A stretch of 64,000 nucleotides of DNA from Methylobacterium organophilum (GCF_022179465.1 NZ_BPQV01000002.1:372001-436000), one strand, 5' to 3'; numbered from the stretch's first letter, positions 41,345 to 53,162 are shown. Notes: generated by a model from the sequence alone, not told the origin. Numbers and translations are program-made.

Positions 41345-42424
41345 ATGGATCTCGACGCTCTCGAACGCGACCTCGTCGGGCAGGTCGGGCAGGCCGGTGA
41401 CGAGGCGGCCCTGGAAGCCGTGCGCGTCGCCGCGCTGGGCAAGAAGGGCAGCGTCTCGGAGCTGCTCAAGACTCTGGGCGCCATGAGCCCGGAGGAGCGG
41501 CGTGAGCGCGGCCCCCTGATCAACGGCCTGCGCGACCGGGTCAGCGGCGCGATCGCAGCCAAGCGCGAGGCCCTGGCGGAAGCCGCCCTCGAGGCGCGCC
41601 TGAAGGCGGAGCGGGTCGACGTCACACTGCCCCTGCGCGAGGCGCCGCAGGTGCGCGGTCGCATCCACCCGATCTCCCAGGTCATCGACGAGATCACCGC
41701 GATCTTCGCCGATATGGGCTTCTCCGTCGCCGAGGGGCCGGACGTCGAAACGGACGAGCTGAACTTCACTGCGCTCAACTTCCCCGAGGGGCACCCGGCG
41801 CGGGAGATGCACGACACCTTCTTCCTGGCGCCCGACCATCTCGGCAAGCGCAAGGTGCTGCGCACCCATACCTCGCCGGTGCAGATCCGGACCATGCGCG
41901 CCCAGGAGCCGCCCCTGCGGGTGATCATCCCCGGCCGCACCTACCGGCACGATTCCGACCAGACCCACACCCCGATGTTCCATCAGGTCGAGGGGCTGGT
42001 GATCGACCGCTCCGCCAATATCGCGAACCTCAAATGGGTGCTGGAGGAGTTCTGCAAGGCCTTCTTCGAGGTCGAGGGCGTGACCATGCGCTTCCGGCCC
42101 TCCTTCTTCCCCTTCACCGAACCCTCGGCGGAGGTCGACATCCAGTGCTCGCGCAAAGGCGGTGAGATCCGCTTCGGCGAGGGCACCGACTGGCTGGAGA
42201 TCCTCGGCTGCGGCATGGTGCACCCGAACGTGCTGCGCAATTGCGGGCTCGACCCGGATCAGGTCCAGGGCTTCGCCTTCGGCATGGGCATCGACCGGAT
42301 CGCCATGCTGAAATACGGCATGCCGGACCTGCGCCCCTTCTTCGAGGCGGATGTGCGCTGGATCGAGCATTACGGCTTCCGTCCCCTCGACGTGCCGAGC
42401 CTTGTGGGCGGGCTGACCGCCTGA
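41345..42424 (+). CDS. pheS: Phenylalanine-tRNA ligase, alpha subunit
   Basis: This 359-residue cytoplasmic catalytic subunit charges tRNA-Phe as an alpha2-beta2 complex with PheT. The N-terminal coiled coil ([14 protein letters not shown] to [14 protein letters not shown]) binds tRNA. The class II core holds [12 protein letters not shown], motif 2 in [25 protein letters not shown] and motif 3 in [18 protein letters not shown]. The start is ATG 41345, with GTG one codon earlier as an alternative; AAGGA lies upstream. pheT follows 70 bp downstream. Confidence 0.97.
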   Translation: MDLDALERDLVGQVGQAGDEAALEAVRVAALGKKGSVSELLKTLGAMSPEERRERGPLINGLRDRVSGAIAAKREALAEAALEARLKAERVDVTLPLREAPQVRGRIHPISQVIDEITAIFADMGFSVAEGPDVETDELNFTALNFPEGHPAREMHDTFFLAPDHLGKRKVLRTHTSPVQIRTMRAQEPPLRVIIPGRTYRHDSDQTHTPMFHQVEGLVIDRSANIANLKWVLEEFCKAFFEVEGVTMRFRPSFFPFTEPSAEVDIQCSRKGGEIRFGEGTDWLEILGCGMVHPNVLRNCGLDPDQVQGFAFGMGIDRIAMLKYGMPDLRPFFEADVRWIEHYGFRPLDVPSLVGGLTA

Positions 42425-42494
42425 CGCCGACGCCTTTCTCTTCCTCGCCGGCCGGGCGCGTCGCGACACGCCCGCGTGCCGAAGGACAGGACCG

Positions 42495-44915
42495 ATGAAG
42501 TTCACCCTCTCCTGGCTCAAGGACCACCTCGACACCGAGGCCTCGCTCGCGACCATCGCCGAGACGCTGACGCGGATCGGGCTGGAGGTGGAGGGCATCG
42601 CCGACAAGGCGGCCGACCTGCGGCCCTACGTCATCGCCAAGGTGCTCACCGCCGAGCAGCATCCCAATGCCGACCGGCTGCGGGTCTGCACCGTCGATTC
42701 CGGCGACGGCCAGCCGCTGCAGGTCGTCTGCGGCGCGCCGAACGCCCGGGCCGGCATGCTCTCGGTCTTCGCGCCTCCCGGCACCTACGTGCCGGGTAAG
42801 AACATCACCCTCTCCGTCGGCACCATTCGCGGTGTCGAGAGCCGCGGCATGCTCTGCTCCGGGGCCGAGCTCGGCCTGAGCGAGGATCATGACGGCATCC
42901 TCGACCTGCCCGCCGATGCGCCGATCGGCACGCCCTATGCCCTCTGGGCCGGGCTCGACGATCCGGTCATCGAGATCAACCTGACCCCGAACCGCTCCGA
43001 CTGCGCCTCGATCCACGGCATCGCCCGGGATCTCGCCGCCACCGGTATCGGCACCCTGAAATCCGCGCCTCTGCCGCCGGTGCGGGGGGAGGGCGCCTGC
43101 CCGGTGAGCGTGCGCCGCGAGTTCGGCCCCGGCGACGAGGGCGCTTGCCCGCTCTTCGCCCTGCGGCTCGTGCGCGGCGTGAAGAACGGCCCCTCGCCGG
43201 AATGGATGCAGAAGCGCCTGCGCGCCATCGGCCTGCGCCCGATCAACACGTTGGTCGACATCACCAACTACGTCACCTTCGACCGGGGACGGCCCCTCCA
43301 CGTCTTCGACGCCAACAAGGTCGCGGGCGGCCTCGTGGTCCGTCGTGCCCATCCCGGCGAGACGCTCGAAGCCCTCGACGGCAAGACCTACCGCCTCGAC
43401 GACGCGGTGGTGATCGCCGACGAGCGCGGCGTCGAGTCGATCGCCGGCATCATGGGCGGGCAGGCCTCGGGCTGCGACGAGGGCACCACCGACGTGCTCA
43501 TCGAATCCGCCCTCTGGGACCCGCGCGACATCGCCAGGACCGGACGGCGGCTCGGCATCGTCACCGATGCTCGCTACCGGTTCGAGCGCGGCGTCGATCC
43601 GGCCTTCGCCCTGCCGGGCCTCGACCTCGCCACCCGCCTCGTCCTCGACCTCTGCGGCGGCACCCCGAGCGAGGCGACCGTCGCCGGCGACGTCCCGGAG
43701 AACGAGCACATCATCGATTTTCCCTGGACGGAGGTGCGTCGCCTCGCCGGTATCGAATTGTCCCGGGCCGAGATGAAGGTGAGCCTCGAGTCTCTCGGCT
43801 TCCATCTCGCCGGCTCCGGCGACCGGGTGAAGGTGCTCACTCCCTCCTGGCGGCCGGACGTGGAAGGCAAGGCCGATCTCGTCGAGGAGATCGTGCGCAT
43901 CGCCGGGCTCGATCGCATCGAGTCCAAGCCGCTGCCGCGCAAGGAGGCCACGATCGTCAAGCCGACGCTCACCGTGCTGCAGAAGCGCACGCGCCTCGCC
44001 AAGCGGGCGCTGGCGACCCGCGGCATGCTGGAGGCGGTGACCTGGTCCTTCATCCCGCATGACGATGCCGTGCTCTTCGGCGGCGGCGGCGCGGATCTCG
44101 CGCTCGCCAACCCGATCGCGGCCGATCTCTCCGACATGCGCCCGAGTCTGGTGCCAAGCCTGCTGCGCGCCGCCCAGAGCAACGCCGATCGCGGCTTCGG
44201 CGACGTGGCCCTGTTCGAGGTCGGGCAGTGCTTCGCCAACGACCAGCCGGAGGGCCAGAGCATCCGCGCCGCCGGCATCCGCCGCGGCAATGCCCGCCAC
44301 GAGGGTGGCGGGCGCCACTGGAGCGGCACGGCCGAAGCCGTGGACGCCTTCGAGGCCAAGGCCGACGCCCTCGCCCTCGTCGCGGCCCTGGGCGTACCGA
44401 CCGGCGGCCTACAGGTCGTGGCTGGCGGCCCGGCCTGGCTGCATCCCGGCCGCTCCGGCACGCTCCAGTTCGGGCCGAAGGGCGTGGTCGGCCATTTCGG
44501 CGAGGTGCATCCCCGGGTGATGAAGGCCCTCGACCTGAAGGGGACGCTGGTCGCCTTCGAGATCGTGCTCGATGCGCTGCCCCTGCCGAAATACAAGCCG
44601 ACCAAGGTGAAGCCGCCGCTCGCCCTCTCGGATCTTCAGGCGGTGTCCCGCGACTTTGCCTTCGTCGTCTCCCGCGACGTTGCCGCCGCCGATCTGCTCA
44701 AGGCGGCGCAGGCCGCCGAGCGTAAACTGATCGTGGGCGTCGACGTGTTCGATCTCTACGAGGGACCGGGCGTGCCGGAGGGATCGAAGTCGGTTGCGGT
44801 GGCAGTCCGGCTTCAGCCGATCGACAAGACCTTGACCGATGCCGAGATCGAGGCCGTGAGCGCCAAGATCGTCGCCGAGGTCGCCAAGAAGACCGGCGCA
44901 ACCCTGCGGGCCTGA
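42495..44915 (+). CDS. pheT: Phenylalanine-tRNA ligase, beta subunit
   Basis: This 806-residue partner of PheS has the full domain series: an EMAP-type tRNA-binding domain (about 40-150, [20 protein letters not shown]), B3/B4 editing domain (about 210-380), B5 domain (about 405-480), a degenerate class II core, and the C-terminal FDX-ACB anticodon-binding domain (from about 710, [19 protein letters not shown]). It supports tRNA recognition and removal of mischarged tyrosine. The length and order are normal. A GC-rich hairpin lies just after the stop. Confidence 0.97.
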   Translation: MKFTLSWLKDHLDTEASLATIAETLTRIGLEVEGIADKAADLRPYVIAKVLTAEQHPNADRLRVCTVDSGDGQPLQVVCGAPNARAGMLSVFAPPGTYVPGKNITLSVGTIRGVESRGMLCSGAELGLSEDHDGILDLPADAPIGTPYALWAGLDDPVIEINLTPNRSDCASIHGIARDLAATGIGTLKSAPLPPVRGEGACPVSVRREFGPGDEGACPLFALRLVRGVKNGPSPEWMQKRLRAIGLRPINTLVDITNYVTFDRGRPLHVFDANKVAGGLVVRRAHPGETLEALDGKTYRLDDAVVIADERGVESIAGIMGGQASGCDEGTTDVLIESALWDPRDIARTGRRLGIVTDARYRFERGVDPAFALPGLDLATRLVLDLCGGTPSEATVAGDVPENEHIIDFPWTEVRRLAGIELSRAEMKVSLESLGFHLAGSGDRVKVLTPSWRPDVEGKADLVEEIVRIAGLDRIESKPLPRKEATIVKPTLTVLQKRTRLAKRALATRGMLEAVTWSFIPHDDAVLFGGGGADLALANPIAADLSDMRPSLVPSLLRAAQSNADRGFGDVALFEVGQCFANDQPEGQSIRAAGIRRGNARHEGGGRHWSGTAEAVDAFEAKADALALVAALGVPTGGLQVVAGGPAWLHPGRSGTLQFGPKGVVGHFGEVHPRVMKALDLKGTLVAFEIVLDALPLPKYKPTKVKPPLALSDLQAVSRDFAFVVSRDVAAADLLKAAQAAERKLIVGVDVFDLYEGPGVPEGSKSVAVAVRLQPIDKTLTDAEIEAVSAKIVAEVAKKTGATLRA

Positions 44916-44931
44916 CCGGGAGCGCGATGCA

Positions 44932-44952
44932 GAGGGGCGCAATCCGCCCCTC
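44932..44952 (+). other. Hairpin after pheT
   Basis: GAGGGGCG (44932-44939) pairs with CGCCCCTC (44945-44952) around CAATC. There is no U tract, so it could stabilise an mRNA 3' end or partly terminate before the SEC-C gene. Confidence 0.4.
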
Positions 44953-44983
44953 GCACCGCCCGCGAACACGACAAGGAGCGGCC

Positions 44984-45862
<879 letters not shown>

Positions 45863-46710
45863 GCGGGTTCTCCGGGTCACAGGCATAGGCCAGGGTCTCG
45901 AAGCGCATGGAGCGGGCGTCCACCATCAGCAGGCGCCCGACCAACGGCTCTCCGAAGCCGGTCACGGCGCGGATCACCTCCATCGCCATCAGCGAGCCCA
46001 TCACTCCGGCGAGCGCCCCGAGCACACCAGCCTCCGCACAGGCCGGCACCGCGCCGGGGGGAGGGGGGTTCGGGAACAGGCAGCGATAGGTCGGGTTCGG
46101 GCTGCCATCGGGGCCGCGTTCATGGGCGCGGATCGTGGTGAGCGAGCCGTCGAAGCGCCCGAGCGCTGCGGTCACCAGCGGGCGCTGCGCCCGGAAACAA
46201 GCATCCGAGACCGCGTAGCGGGTCGCGAAATTGTCCGAGCCATCGGCGACGAGGTCGTAGCGTGCGATCAGCCCGGCCGCGTTCTCCGCCGTCAGCCGAA
46301 AGGGGTGCGCCTCGACCGTGACATGAGGGTTGAGGCGGGCGACGGCCTCGGCCGCGCTCTCCACCTTCGGCCGTCCGAGATCGGGCGTGCCATGGATGAC
46401 TTGCCGCTGCAGGTTCGAGAGCGAGACCGTGTCGTCGTCGGCGATGCCGATGGTACCGATGCCGGCCGCGGCGAGATACTGGATCAGCGGCGCGCCGAGG
46501 CCGCCGGCTCCCACCACCAGCACCCGGGCCGCCTTCAGCTTCGCCTGGCCGGGGCCACCCACCTCCTGCAGCACGAGGTGGCGGGCATAGCGTTCGATTT
46601 CGTCGGACGAGAGGGCCATGAGAGGGATGTAAGCCGCGAAGGGCCGACAAGGAAGCGCCGTTGCGCCGGCTCGCCGTGCGGCCTAGGCCAGCATCAGGCT
46701 CGAGACCGAC

Positions 46711-47877
46711 ATGATGACCGACACCTCCCCCCTCGCCCTCGCCCAGGCGCTGATCCGCTGTCCCTCCGTCACCCCGGAGGAGGGGGGCGCCCTGTCGCTC
46801 CTGGCCGGCCTGCTGTCGGAGGCAGGCTTCGCGGTCGAGCGGCCGATCTTCTCGGCCGAGGGGACGCCGGCCATCGAGAACCTCTATGCCCGCTTCGGCA
46901 CAGGCGCCCCCTACCTGCTCTTCGCCGGCCATACCGACGTGGTGCCCACGGGAGCGGAAGCGCAGTGGACGCACGGCCCCTTCGCCGGCAACATCGCGGA
47001 CGGCCAGCTCTATGGCCGCGGTGCCGTGGACATGAAGGGCGGCATCGCCTGCATGCTCTCCGCCGCGCTCACCTTCCTGAAAGCGCGAGGCGATGATTTC
47101 TCTGGCTCGATCGGCTTCCTCATCACCGGGGACGAGGAGGGGCCGGCGATCAACGGCACCGTGAAGCTCCTCGACTGGGCCAGGGCCCGGGGCGAGCGCT
47201 TCGACCATTGCCTGCTCGGCGAGCCAACCAACCCGACCACCCTCGGCGAGATGATCAAGATCGGGCGGCGCGGCTCGCTCACCGGCACGCTGACCGTGCA
47301 CGGGCGCCAGGGCCACGTCGCCTATCCGCATCGGGCCGAGAACCCGATTCCCGGCCTCCTGCGCCTCGCCTCGGTCCTGATCGCCGATCCGCTCGACGGC
47401 GGCACCGCGCATTTCGACGCCTCGAACCTCGAATTCACGACCATCGATGTCGGCAACCCGGCGACCAACGTGATCCCGGCCTCGGCCAAGGCGGTGTTCA
47501 ACATCCGCTTCAACGATACCTGGACCGCCGACAGCCTCGGTGCCGAGATCCGCGGGCGGCTGGAAGCGGCCGCGGGCAACGCCGTGCGCTTCAGCCTCGA
47601 CCTGCAGCCCTCGAACGCCCCCGCCTTCCTCACCGAGCCCGACCGCTTCGTCGATCTGGTGACGGACGCCATCAAGGCGGAGACCGGCCTGCGGCCCCAG
47701 CTCTCCACCACGGGCGGCACCTCGGATGCCCGCTTCATCAAGGATGCCTGCCCGGTGATCGAGTTCGGCCTCGTGGGCGAGACCATGCACCAAGTCGACG
47801 AGCGGGTGGCCGTGGCGGATCTGGAGCGGCTGACGGCGATCTACGGGCGGGTGCTGGAAGCTTACTTCCCCTCGTAA
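46711..47877 (+). CDS. dapE: Succinyl-diaminopimelate desuccinylase
   Basis: This 388-residue cytoplasmic M20-type zinc hydrolase frees LL-diaminopimelate in the lysine and peptidoglycan route. The metal ligands lie in [23 protein letters not shown] and [11 protein letters not shown], with another in LLGEPTNPT and the last histidine in GETMHQVDE. The domain order and length match DapE. It is divergent from the ThiF/MoeB gene, and its end overlaps the 3' end of truA by 16 bp. Confidence 0.95.
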   Translation: MMTDTSPLALAQALIRCPSVTPEEGGALSLLAGLLSEAGFAVERPIFSAEGTPAIENLYARFGTGAPYLLFAGHTDVVPTGAEAQWTHGPFAGNIADGQLYGRGAVDMKGGIACMLSAALTFLKARGDDFSGSIGFLITGDEEGPAINGTVKLLDWARARGERFDHCLLGEPTNPTTLGEMIKIGRRGSLTGTLTVHGRQGHVAYPHRAENPIPGLLRLASVLIADPLDGGTAHFDASNLEFTTIDVGNPATNVIPASAKAVFNIRFNDTWTADSLGAEIRGRLEAAAGNAVRFSLDLQPSNAPAFLTEPDRFVDLVTDAIKAETGLRPQLSTTGGTSDARFIKDACPVIEFGLVGETMHQVDERVAVADLERLTAIYGRVLEAYFPS

Positions 47878-48620
47878 TCCACGCCCACAAACGTCAGTCC
47901 GCAGGCCGGGGCCAGCGGGCCGCAGCGGTGCTTGGCCTTGGTGGCCAGGATCTCGGCCACGTCGTCGGCGCTGAGGCGGGCGCAGCCAGCGAGCATCAGG
48001 GTACCGACCATGGCGCGGACCTGATGGTGCAGGAAGGAGCGGGCGGAAGTCGCGACCACGATCTCCTCGTGCAGCCCCATGCCCTGCCGGATCACGTCGA
48101 GCTGTTCGAGGGTGCGCACGGGAGAATTCGCCTGGCACTCGGCGGCGCGGAAGGCGGAGAAGTCGTGCCGGCCGAGGAGCCTGTTCCCCGCCGACTGCAT
48201 GAGCCCGACATCGAGGGGCCAGGGCACGTGCCAGACATGGGCCCGGGTCAGGGCGGCGGGGCTGCGCCGGTTGAGGATGCGGTAGCGGTAGTGCCGGCGG
48301 ATCGCCGAGTGGCGGGCGTCGAAGCTCTCCGGCACCACCTCCGCCGAGACCACCGCGACCGGTTGAGGGCGCAGATGGGCGTTCAGCGCATCGCGCACCG
48401 TGTCGGTGCGCCAGTCCCGGGCGAGGTCGAGATGAGCGACCTGATGGGTCGCGTGCACGCCGGCATCGGTGCGGCCGGCGCAGGTCAGGCGTACCTCCTC
48501 TCCGGAGAAGCGGGTCACGGCAGCCTCGATCGCGCCCTGCACGGTCGGGTCTTCCGCCTGCCGCTGCCAGCCGCAGAAGGGCGCGCCGTCATATTCGATG
48601 ACGAGCTTGTAGCGGGGCAT
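47862..48620 (-). CDS. truA: tRNA pseudouridine(38-40) synthase
   Basis: This 252-residue enzyme isomerises U38-U40 of the tRNA anticodon arm to pseudouridine. The catalytic aspartate lies in the conserved [17 protein letters not shown] block. The N-terminal [21 protein letters not shown] and C-terminal [21 protein letters not shown] are hallmark TruA segments. It is the last gene of a def-fmt-truA unit, starting 9 bp after fmt, a gene order common in alphaproteobacteria. Confidence 0.96.
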   Translation of the reverse strand: MPRYKLVIEYDGAPFCGWQRQAEDPTVQGAIEAAVTRFSGEEVRLTCAGRTDAGVHATHQVAHLDLARDWRTDTVRDALNAHLRPQPVAVVSAEVVPESFDARHSAIRRHYRYRILNRRSPAALTRAHVWHVPWPLDVGLMQSAGNRLLGRHDFSAFRAAECQANSPVRTLEQLDVIRQGMGLHEEIVVATSARSFLHHQVRAMVGTLMLAGCARLSADDVAEILATKAKHRCGPLAPACGLTFVGVDYEGK

Positions 48621-48629
48621 GTCAGGCCC

Positions 48630-49559
48630 TCACCCGACCTGCGCCCCCGGCGCCAGCCGCGCCCCGCGCAGGAAGTCCTCGCCACTGGCGATGCCCCCCT
48701 TGCCGGCCCTGCGCAGTTCGACGAGGCGCACGGCGCCGCTGCCACAGGCGAGGGTGGCGGCGGAATCGAGCAGCGTGCCCGGCGCGCCGGAGCCCTCCGC
48801 GGGCAGCGCCCGCAGCACCTTCACCCGTTCCGAGCCCTTGCCGAGATCAGCTTCGAAGAAGGCGCCGGGGAAGGGCGACAACCCGTTGATGTGGCGCGCC
48901 ACCTCATGGGCCGGGCGCGACCAGTCGATCCGCGCCTCCTCGTTGGTGATCTTGTGGGCGTAGGCCACGCCCTCCTCCGACTGCGGCACGAAGGTGAGAC
49001 CTTCGCGCCCGAGCCGGTCGAGGGCTTGGCCCATCAGGTCGGCGCCGAGCGGCATCAAGGCGTCGTGGAGCTCGCCCGCGGTCATGCCCTCTTCGATCGG
49101 GAGACGAGCCTCCAGAGCGACGGGGCCGGTATCGAGCCCGGCCTCCATGCGCATCACGCCGACGCCGCTCTCGGCGTCGCCCGCCATCACCGCCCGCTGG
49201 ATCGGGGCGGCGCCGCGCCAGCGCGGCAGCAGCGAGCCGTGCAGATTCAGGCAGCCGTGCCGGGGCAGATCGAGGATCGCCTGCGGCAGCAGCATCCCAT
49301 AGGCGACGACGACGGCGACGTCGGCGGCATGCGCGGCGAAGGTCTCTGCGGCCTCCGGCGTCTTCAGGGTCGAGGGCGTCAGCACCGGCAGCCCCAGGGC
49401 CTCGGCCTTTGCATGGACCGGCGAGGGCTTCAGCGCCATGCCGCGCCCGGCCTTGGCCGGCGCGCGGGTATAGACCGCGACGACGGCGTGCCCATCCGCA
49501 TGCAAGCGCGCGAGGGTCGGCACCGCGAAGTCCGGGGTGCCCATGAACACGACGCGCAT
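48630..49559 (-). CDS. fmt: Methionyl-tRNA formyltransferase
   Basis: This 309-residue enzyme formylates Met-tRNA(fMet) with 10-formyl-tetrahydrofolate. The N-terminal catalytic domain starts MRVVFMGTPDFAVPTL; the folate and active-site block is HGSLLPRWRGAAPIQRAVMAGD with conserved Asn-His-Asp positions (NLHGS). The C-terminal OB-type tRNA-binding domain starts near residue 205. It is 7 bp downstream of def, so deformylase and formyltransferase are co-expressed. Confidence 0.96.
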   Translation of the reverse strand: MRVVFMGTPDFAVPTLARLHADGHAVVAVYTRAPAKAGRGMALKPSPVHAKAEALGLPVLTPSTLKTPEAAETFAAHAADVAVVVAYGMLLPQAILDLPRHGCLNLHGSLLPRWRGAAPIQRAVMAGDAESGVGVMRMEAGLDTGPVALEARLPIEEGMTAGELHDALMPLGADLMGQALDRLGREGLTFVPQSEEGVAYAHKITNEEARIDWSRPAHEVARHINGLSPFPGAFFEADLGKGSERVKVLRALPAEGSGAPGTLLDSAATLACGSGAVRLVELRRAGKGGIASGEDFLRGARLAPGAQVG

Positions 49560-49566
49560 GGGAGCC

Positions 49567-50085
49567 TCAGGCCGCAGCGTCGCGTTTGGCCGCCTTGGCG
49601 AATTTCTTCATCACCCGGTCGCGCTTCAGCTTCGACAGGTGGTCGATGAAGAGCACGCCGTTGAGATGGTCGATCTCGTGCTGCAGGCAGGTGGCGAGCA
49701 GGCCGTCCGCCTCCTGTTCCACGATCTGGCCGTCGAGGTTCATGTAGCGCACGCGCACCCGGTCCGGCCGCTCCACCTCGCCGTAGAATTCGGGGATCGA
49801 CAGGCAGCCCTCGTCGTAGACCCGCTTCTCCTCCGAGGCCCAGACGATCTCCGGATTGAGATAGACGGTGGGATTGCGCGCGTCCTCGTCCTTCGAGGTG
49901 TCGATGGTGACGACCCGCTTCGGCACCCCGATCTGGATCGCGGCGAGGCCGACGCCGGGGGCGTCGTACATGGTCTCGATCATGTCCTGCGCGAGTTCGC
50001 GGATCTCCGCGGTCACCGTCTGCACCGGCTCGGAGGTCAGGCGGAGCTGAGCGTCGGGAAGGATGACGAGAGGGCGGATGGTCAT
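49567..50085 (-). CDS. def: Peptide deformylase
   Basis: This 172-residue metalloenzyme removes the N-formyl group from nascent proteins. All three motifs are present: GVGLAAIQ (44-51), EGCLS with metal ligand Cys94 (92-96) and HEIDH with ligands His136 and His140 and catalytic Glu137. The C-terminal extension ([24 protein letters not shown]) is the basic helix usual in Gram-negative enzymes. It heads the def-fmt-truA unit, 75 bp after recR on the same strand. Confidence 0.97.
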   Translation of the reverse strand: MTIRPLVILPDAQLRLTSEPVQTVTAEIRELAQDMIETMYDAPGVGLAAIQIGVPKRVVTIDTSKDEDARNPTVYLNPEIVWASEEKRVYDEGCLSIPEFYGEVERPDRVRVRYMNLDGQIVEQEADGLLATCLQHEIDHLNGVLFIDHLSKLKRDRVMKKFAKAAKRDAAA

Positions 50086-50160
50086 GGCTCGGGCCGGGCT
50101 GTCGGGAGGCGATTTCCGGCAATACGGTCCGTGCCGGAACGGGTCAAATGGACGGAATGG

Positions 50161-50766
50161 TTAGAACGCCGTGCGGCTGCGGATCGCCGCCGAAAGGGTG
50201 CCCTCGTCGAGATAGTCGAGCTCGCCGCCCACCGGCACGCCATGGGCGAGCCGGGTCACGGTGAGGTTCAGGGGACGCAAGGCCTCGGTCACGTAATGGG
50301 CCGTGGTCTGGCCGTCGACGGTGGCGTTGAGGGCGAGGATCACCTCCCGCACCCGGGGGTCGGAGGCCCGCTCCACCAGCCTGTCGATGTTGAGATGCTC
50401 CGGGCGCACCCCGTCCAGGGCCGAGAGCACGCCGCCGAGCACGTGGTAGCGGGCGCTCACCGCGCCGGAGCGCTCCAGCGCCCAGAGATCGGACACGTCC
50501 TCCACCACGACGAGGGTGGTCGGATCCCGGTTCTCGTCCCGGCAGACGGTGCAGGGATCGCTGGTATCGACATTGCCGCAGGAGGTGCAGGTGACGATCC
50601 GCTCGGAGGCGACGCGCATCGCCTCCGCCAACGGCCCGAGCAGGGTCTCCCGCTTCTTGATGAGCTGGAGCGCGGCACGACGGGCCGAGCGGGGGCCGAG
50701 CCCCGGCATGCGCGCAAGCAGCTGGATCAGGCGCTCGATCTCCGGGCCGGCGACGGCTTGCGGCAT
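50161..50766 (-). CDS. recR: Recombination protein RecR
   Basis: This 201-residue DNA-binding protein works with RecF and RecO to load RecA at gaps. It has a helix-hairpin-helix near the N-terminus ([20 protein letters not shown]), a four-cysteine zinc finger ([16 protein letters not shown]) and a Toprim domain ([19 protein letters not shown]). dnaX and ybaB, frequent upstream neighbours in other proteobacteria, are not adjacent. It lies upstream of def on the same strand and might share transcripts with def-fmt-truA. Confidence 0.96.
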   Translation of the reverse strand: MPQAVAGPEIERLIQLLARMPGLGPRSARRAALQLIKKRETLLGPLAEAMRVASERIVTCTSCGNVDTSDPCTVCRDENRDPTTLVVVEDVSDLWALERSGAVSARYHVLGGVLSALDGVRPEHLNIDRLVERASDPRVREVILALNATVDGQTTAHYVTEALRPLNLTVTRLAHGVPVGGELDYLDEGTLSAAIRSRTAF

Positions 50767-50934
50767 GGTCTCTCTGCTTCGCGGGGATGCTTCACGGATG
50801 CGGCGGCGCGGACGGGCCGCATCCGCCTGTAGATAGGCATTTCCGGAGCCGGCTGCATCCGCTTCGCGCCTGTTGGCACAGGCCTCGCCCCCCGGCTAGA
50901 GCGAAGGCCTGTTGCCGCCTCCGGAGACGCGCCC

Positions 50935-51369
50935 GTGGCCCATTGGCTGTTCAAGTCCGAGCCCTCGACCTGGTCCTGGGACCAGCAGGTGGAGGCCGGG
51001 GAGGCGGGCACCTTCTGGAACGGCGTGCGCAACCACCTTGCCAAGAACCAGATGCAGGCGATGCGGGTCGGCGAGCGCGGCTTCTTCTATCATTCCAACG
51101 AGGGCAAGGCGGTGGTCGGCATCGTCGAGGTGATCCGGCCCTATTACCCCGACCACACCGACGAGAGCGGCCGCTTCGGCATGGTCGATGTCCGCGCCGT
51201 CACCGCGATGCCGAAGCCCGTGACGCTCGAGGCGATCAAGGCCGAGCCGGCCCTGAAGGGCATGGCCCTGGTCACGAATTCCCGCCTCTCGGTCCAGCCC
51301 GTCACCGATGCGGAATGGAAGACCGTCTGCGCCATGGGGGGACTGACCGGCGGCCTCTCCGAGGACTGA
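50935..51369 (+). CDS. EVE-domain protein
   Basis: This 144-residue cytoplasmic protein with a GTG start is a single EVE domain (PUA-like fold): MAHWLFKSEPSTWSWDQQ, FWNGVRNHLAKNQMQAMRVGERGFFYHS and IVEVIRPYYPDHTDE. EVE domains bind modified bases in DNA or RNA. Stand-alone members are widespread in alphaproteobacteria with no known role. The gene lies 116 bp upstream of a ParB-like gene on the same strand. Nothing shows a link to restriction or defence genes. Confidence 0.87.
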   Translation: MAHWLFKSEPSTWSWDQQVEAGEAGTFWNGVRNHLAKNQMQAMRVGERGFFYHSNEGKAVVGIVEVIRPYYPDHTDESGRFGMVDVRAVTAMPKPVTLEAIKAEPALKGMALVTNSRLSVQPVTDAEWKTVCAMGGLTGGLSED

Positions 51370-51484
51370 TCCCGGCCGGGATCCGAAATCCCGAAAATGT
51401 CTCCCGGGAACGTGAAGCGCGACCGCTTGCCGTGGGCGGCATTGCGCCCTTCCTCTTGCCGACCTTTCAGGAGGAGTGAGTCCG

Positions 51485-52102
51485 ATGGCGCCCCGTGAAC
51501 CCCTGCTCAAGCCCGTGCCGATCGCTGAGTTGCGCCCGACGCAGATGACCGTCGGCTACCGCGAGGTCGAGGAAAAGCGCAGGCGTTGGCGCGAGCACGA
51601 TCCCGAGAAGAAGGCCGCCTTCCTCGGCTCGCACATGATCCCGACCCTGCTCGGACCGAAAAAGCGCCATTACGTCATCGATCACCACCACCTGTCCAGG
51701 GCACTGCTCGAGGAGGGCGTCGAGAGTGTGCTGGTGACCGTGGTGGCCGACCTGCACAAGCTCGACAAGGACGCCTTCTGGACGGTGGCCGATCACAAAT
51801 CCTGGGTGCACCCTTACGACTCGGACGGCGTGCGGGTCGGCTTCTCCGACATCCCGAAGGCGATCAGCGACCTGTCCGACGATCCCTTCCGCAGCCTCGC
51901 CGGCGAGCTGCGCCGGGCCGGCGGCTTCGCCAAGGACACGACCCCGTTCAGCGAGTTCCTCTGGGCGGACTTCCTGCGGCGCAACCTCAAGCGCAAGCAA
52001 GTCGAGCACGACTTCACCCAGGCCGTGGAGGAGGCGCTGGCGCTCGCCAAGTCCCAGGATGCCGGCTACCTGCCAGGCTGGTGCGGGCCGATCGAGAGCT
52101 AA
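51485..52102 (+). CDS. ParB-like nuclease-type (ParBc_2) protein
   Basis: This 205-residue cytoplasmic protein has the ParB-like_2 domain. It begins EPLLKPVPIAELRPTQMTVGYREVEEKRRRW and has a conserved HHH segment (KRHYVIDHHHLSRALLEEG) and VADHKSWVHPYDSDGVRV. It is not the partitioning protein itself: there is no helix-turn-helix or parA neighbour. The start at 51485 follows AGGAGGAG; a GTG three codons earlier is possible. Its 3' end overlaps the 3' end of dsbB by 4 bp. The ParB fold can use CTP or cleave nucleic acids, so its activity is open. Confidence 0.82.
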   Translation: MAPREPLLKPVPIAELRPTQMTVGYREVEEKRRRWREHDPEKKAAFLGSHMIPTLLGPKKRHYVIDHHHLSRALLEEGVESVLVTVVADLHKLDKDAFWTVADHKSWVHPYDSDGVRVGFSDIPKAISDLSDDPFRSLAGELRRAGGFAKDTTPFSEFLWADFLRRNLKRKQVEHDFTQAVEEALALAKSQDAGYLPGWCGPIES

Positions 52103-52581
52103 TTCCGCGCGCGAAGCGCCGCGCTGCCCGACAGTGCGGCGAGGGCCAGGGAGATCAGCGCGCTCCAGCCGGCGAGGGAAATCCCGAGGACGCGCAGGGC
52201 CGCCGTGCTGCAATCCACCACCCGGACCGAGTCGAGGTTCTTCAGGAAGTCGCCGACATCGGCGGGGGTAGCCCCGGCGCCGCCCCCGCAATCGCTCGGA
52301 CCCAGCCAGAAACCCCATTCCGCCCCGGCATGGTAGGCGCCCAGAGCCGCGCCGTAGAGCAGAGCCAGCGCGCAGAAGCCGAGGGCCAGCCGTGCCGCCC
52401 GCGCCGGCAGGATCGCAGCGAGCAACGCCACCGGGACGACGGCGTAGTACGGGATGCGCTCTTGCAGACAGAGCTTGCACGGCACGTAGCCGAAGCCATG
52501 CTCCAGGACGAGGGCGCCACCCACCGTGAGCGCTGCGGCGAGGGCGACGGCGAGCGCCGCGAGGCGGAGCGTCGGCCGCAT
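52099..52581 (-). CDS. dsbB: Disulfide bond formation protein DsbB family
   Basis: This 160-residue inner-membrane protein with four predicted helices re-oxidises DsbA and passes electrons to quinone. It has the CxxC pair Cys35-Cys38 (VPCKLCLQ) after the first helix and a second periplasmic pair, Cys98 and Cys124 (SDCGGG and VDCSTA). Its ATG overlaps the stop codon of the upstream YqaA/DedA-like gene (TAATG), so the two are translationally coupled. The alphaproteobacterial form with CKLC is typical. Confidence 0.9.
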   Translation of the reverse strand: MRPTLRLAALAVALAAALTVGGALVLEHGFGYVPCKLCLQERIPYYAVVPVALLAAILPARAARLALGFCALALLYGAALGAYHAGAEWGFWLGPSDCGGGAGATPADVGDFLKNLDSVRVVDCSTAALRVLGISLAGWSALISLALAALSGSAALRARN

Positions 52582-53162
52582 TACAGCATCGCCTTGAAGG
52601 CGACGAAGCCGAGGATCACCACCGCAGCGAACAAGGCCACGGCCACGTTCAGGTGCCGGTCGAGCACCGAGCGAATGCTCACTCCGTAGCGGCCGAGCAG
52701 CCCCGCCAGCACGAAGAAGCGGGCGCCGCGGGTGATCAGCGACAGCAGCACGAACCAGAACAGGTCGTAATGGGCGAAGCCCGAGGTGATGGTGACGAGC
52801 TTGTAGGGGATCGGAGTGAGGCCTTTGAGCAGGATCACCCAGTGGCCGTATTTGGCGTAGGAGGCCTGGAAGGTCTCGGCCTTGTCGGCGAGTCCGTAGA
52901 GGTTGAACAGCCACTGCCCGACCGAATCGAACAGGAGGGCGCCGATGGCATAGCCGAGCAGCCCGCCGAGCACCGAGGCGACCGTTGCGATGCCAGCGTA
53001 GAACCAGACCCGGTCCGGCCGGCTCACCCCCATCGGCACCAGCATCGCGTCCGGCGGCACCGGGAAGAACGAACTCTCGGCGAAAGAGACCGCCGCGAGC
53101 GCCCAAGGGGCGGAGGGCTTGGCGGCGAGCGCGAGGATCCACGCGTAGAGGCGGCGAAGCAT
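52581..53162 (-). CDS. YqaA/DedA-like membrane protein (VTT domain)
   Basis: This 193-residue inner-membrane protein has the SNARE-associated/VTT fold. The FAESSFFPVPPDAMLVPMG and LKGLTPIPYKLVTITSGFAHYD segments match the YqaA branch. DedA-fold proteins act as lipid (undecaprenyl phosphate or phospholipid) translocases in other bacteria; for YqaA members this is unproven. It is translationally coupled to dsbB. Its promoter must be in the AT-rich gap 53163-53523. Confidence 0.85.
   Translation of the reverse strand: MLRRLYAWILALAAKPSAPWALAAVSFAESSFFPVPPDAMLVPMGVSRPDRVWFYAGIATVASVLGGLLGYAIGALLFDSVGQWLFNLYGLADKAETFQASYAKYGHWVILLKGLTPIPYKLVTITSGFAHYDLFWFVLLSLITRGARFFVLAGLLGRYGVSIRSVLDRHLNVAVALFAAVVILGFVAFKAML

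Noticed and set aside
42114-44318. Minus-strand frame opposite pheS/pheT
   Set aside because: PheS and PheT are complete and unmistakable; the antisense frame is a composition artefact.
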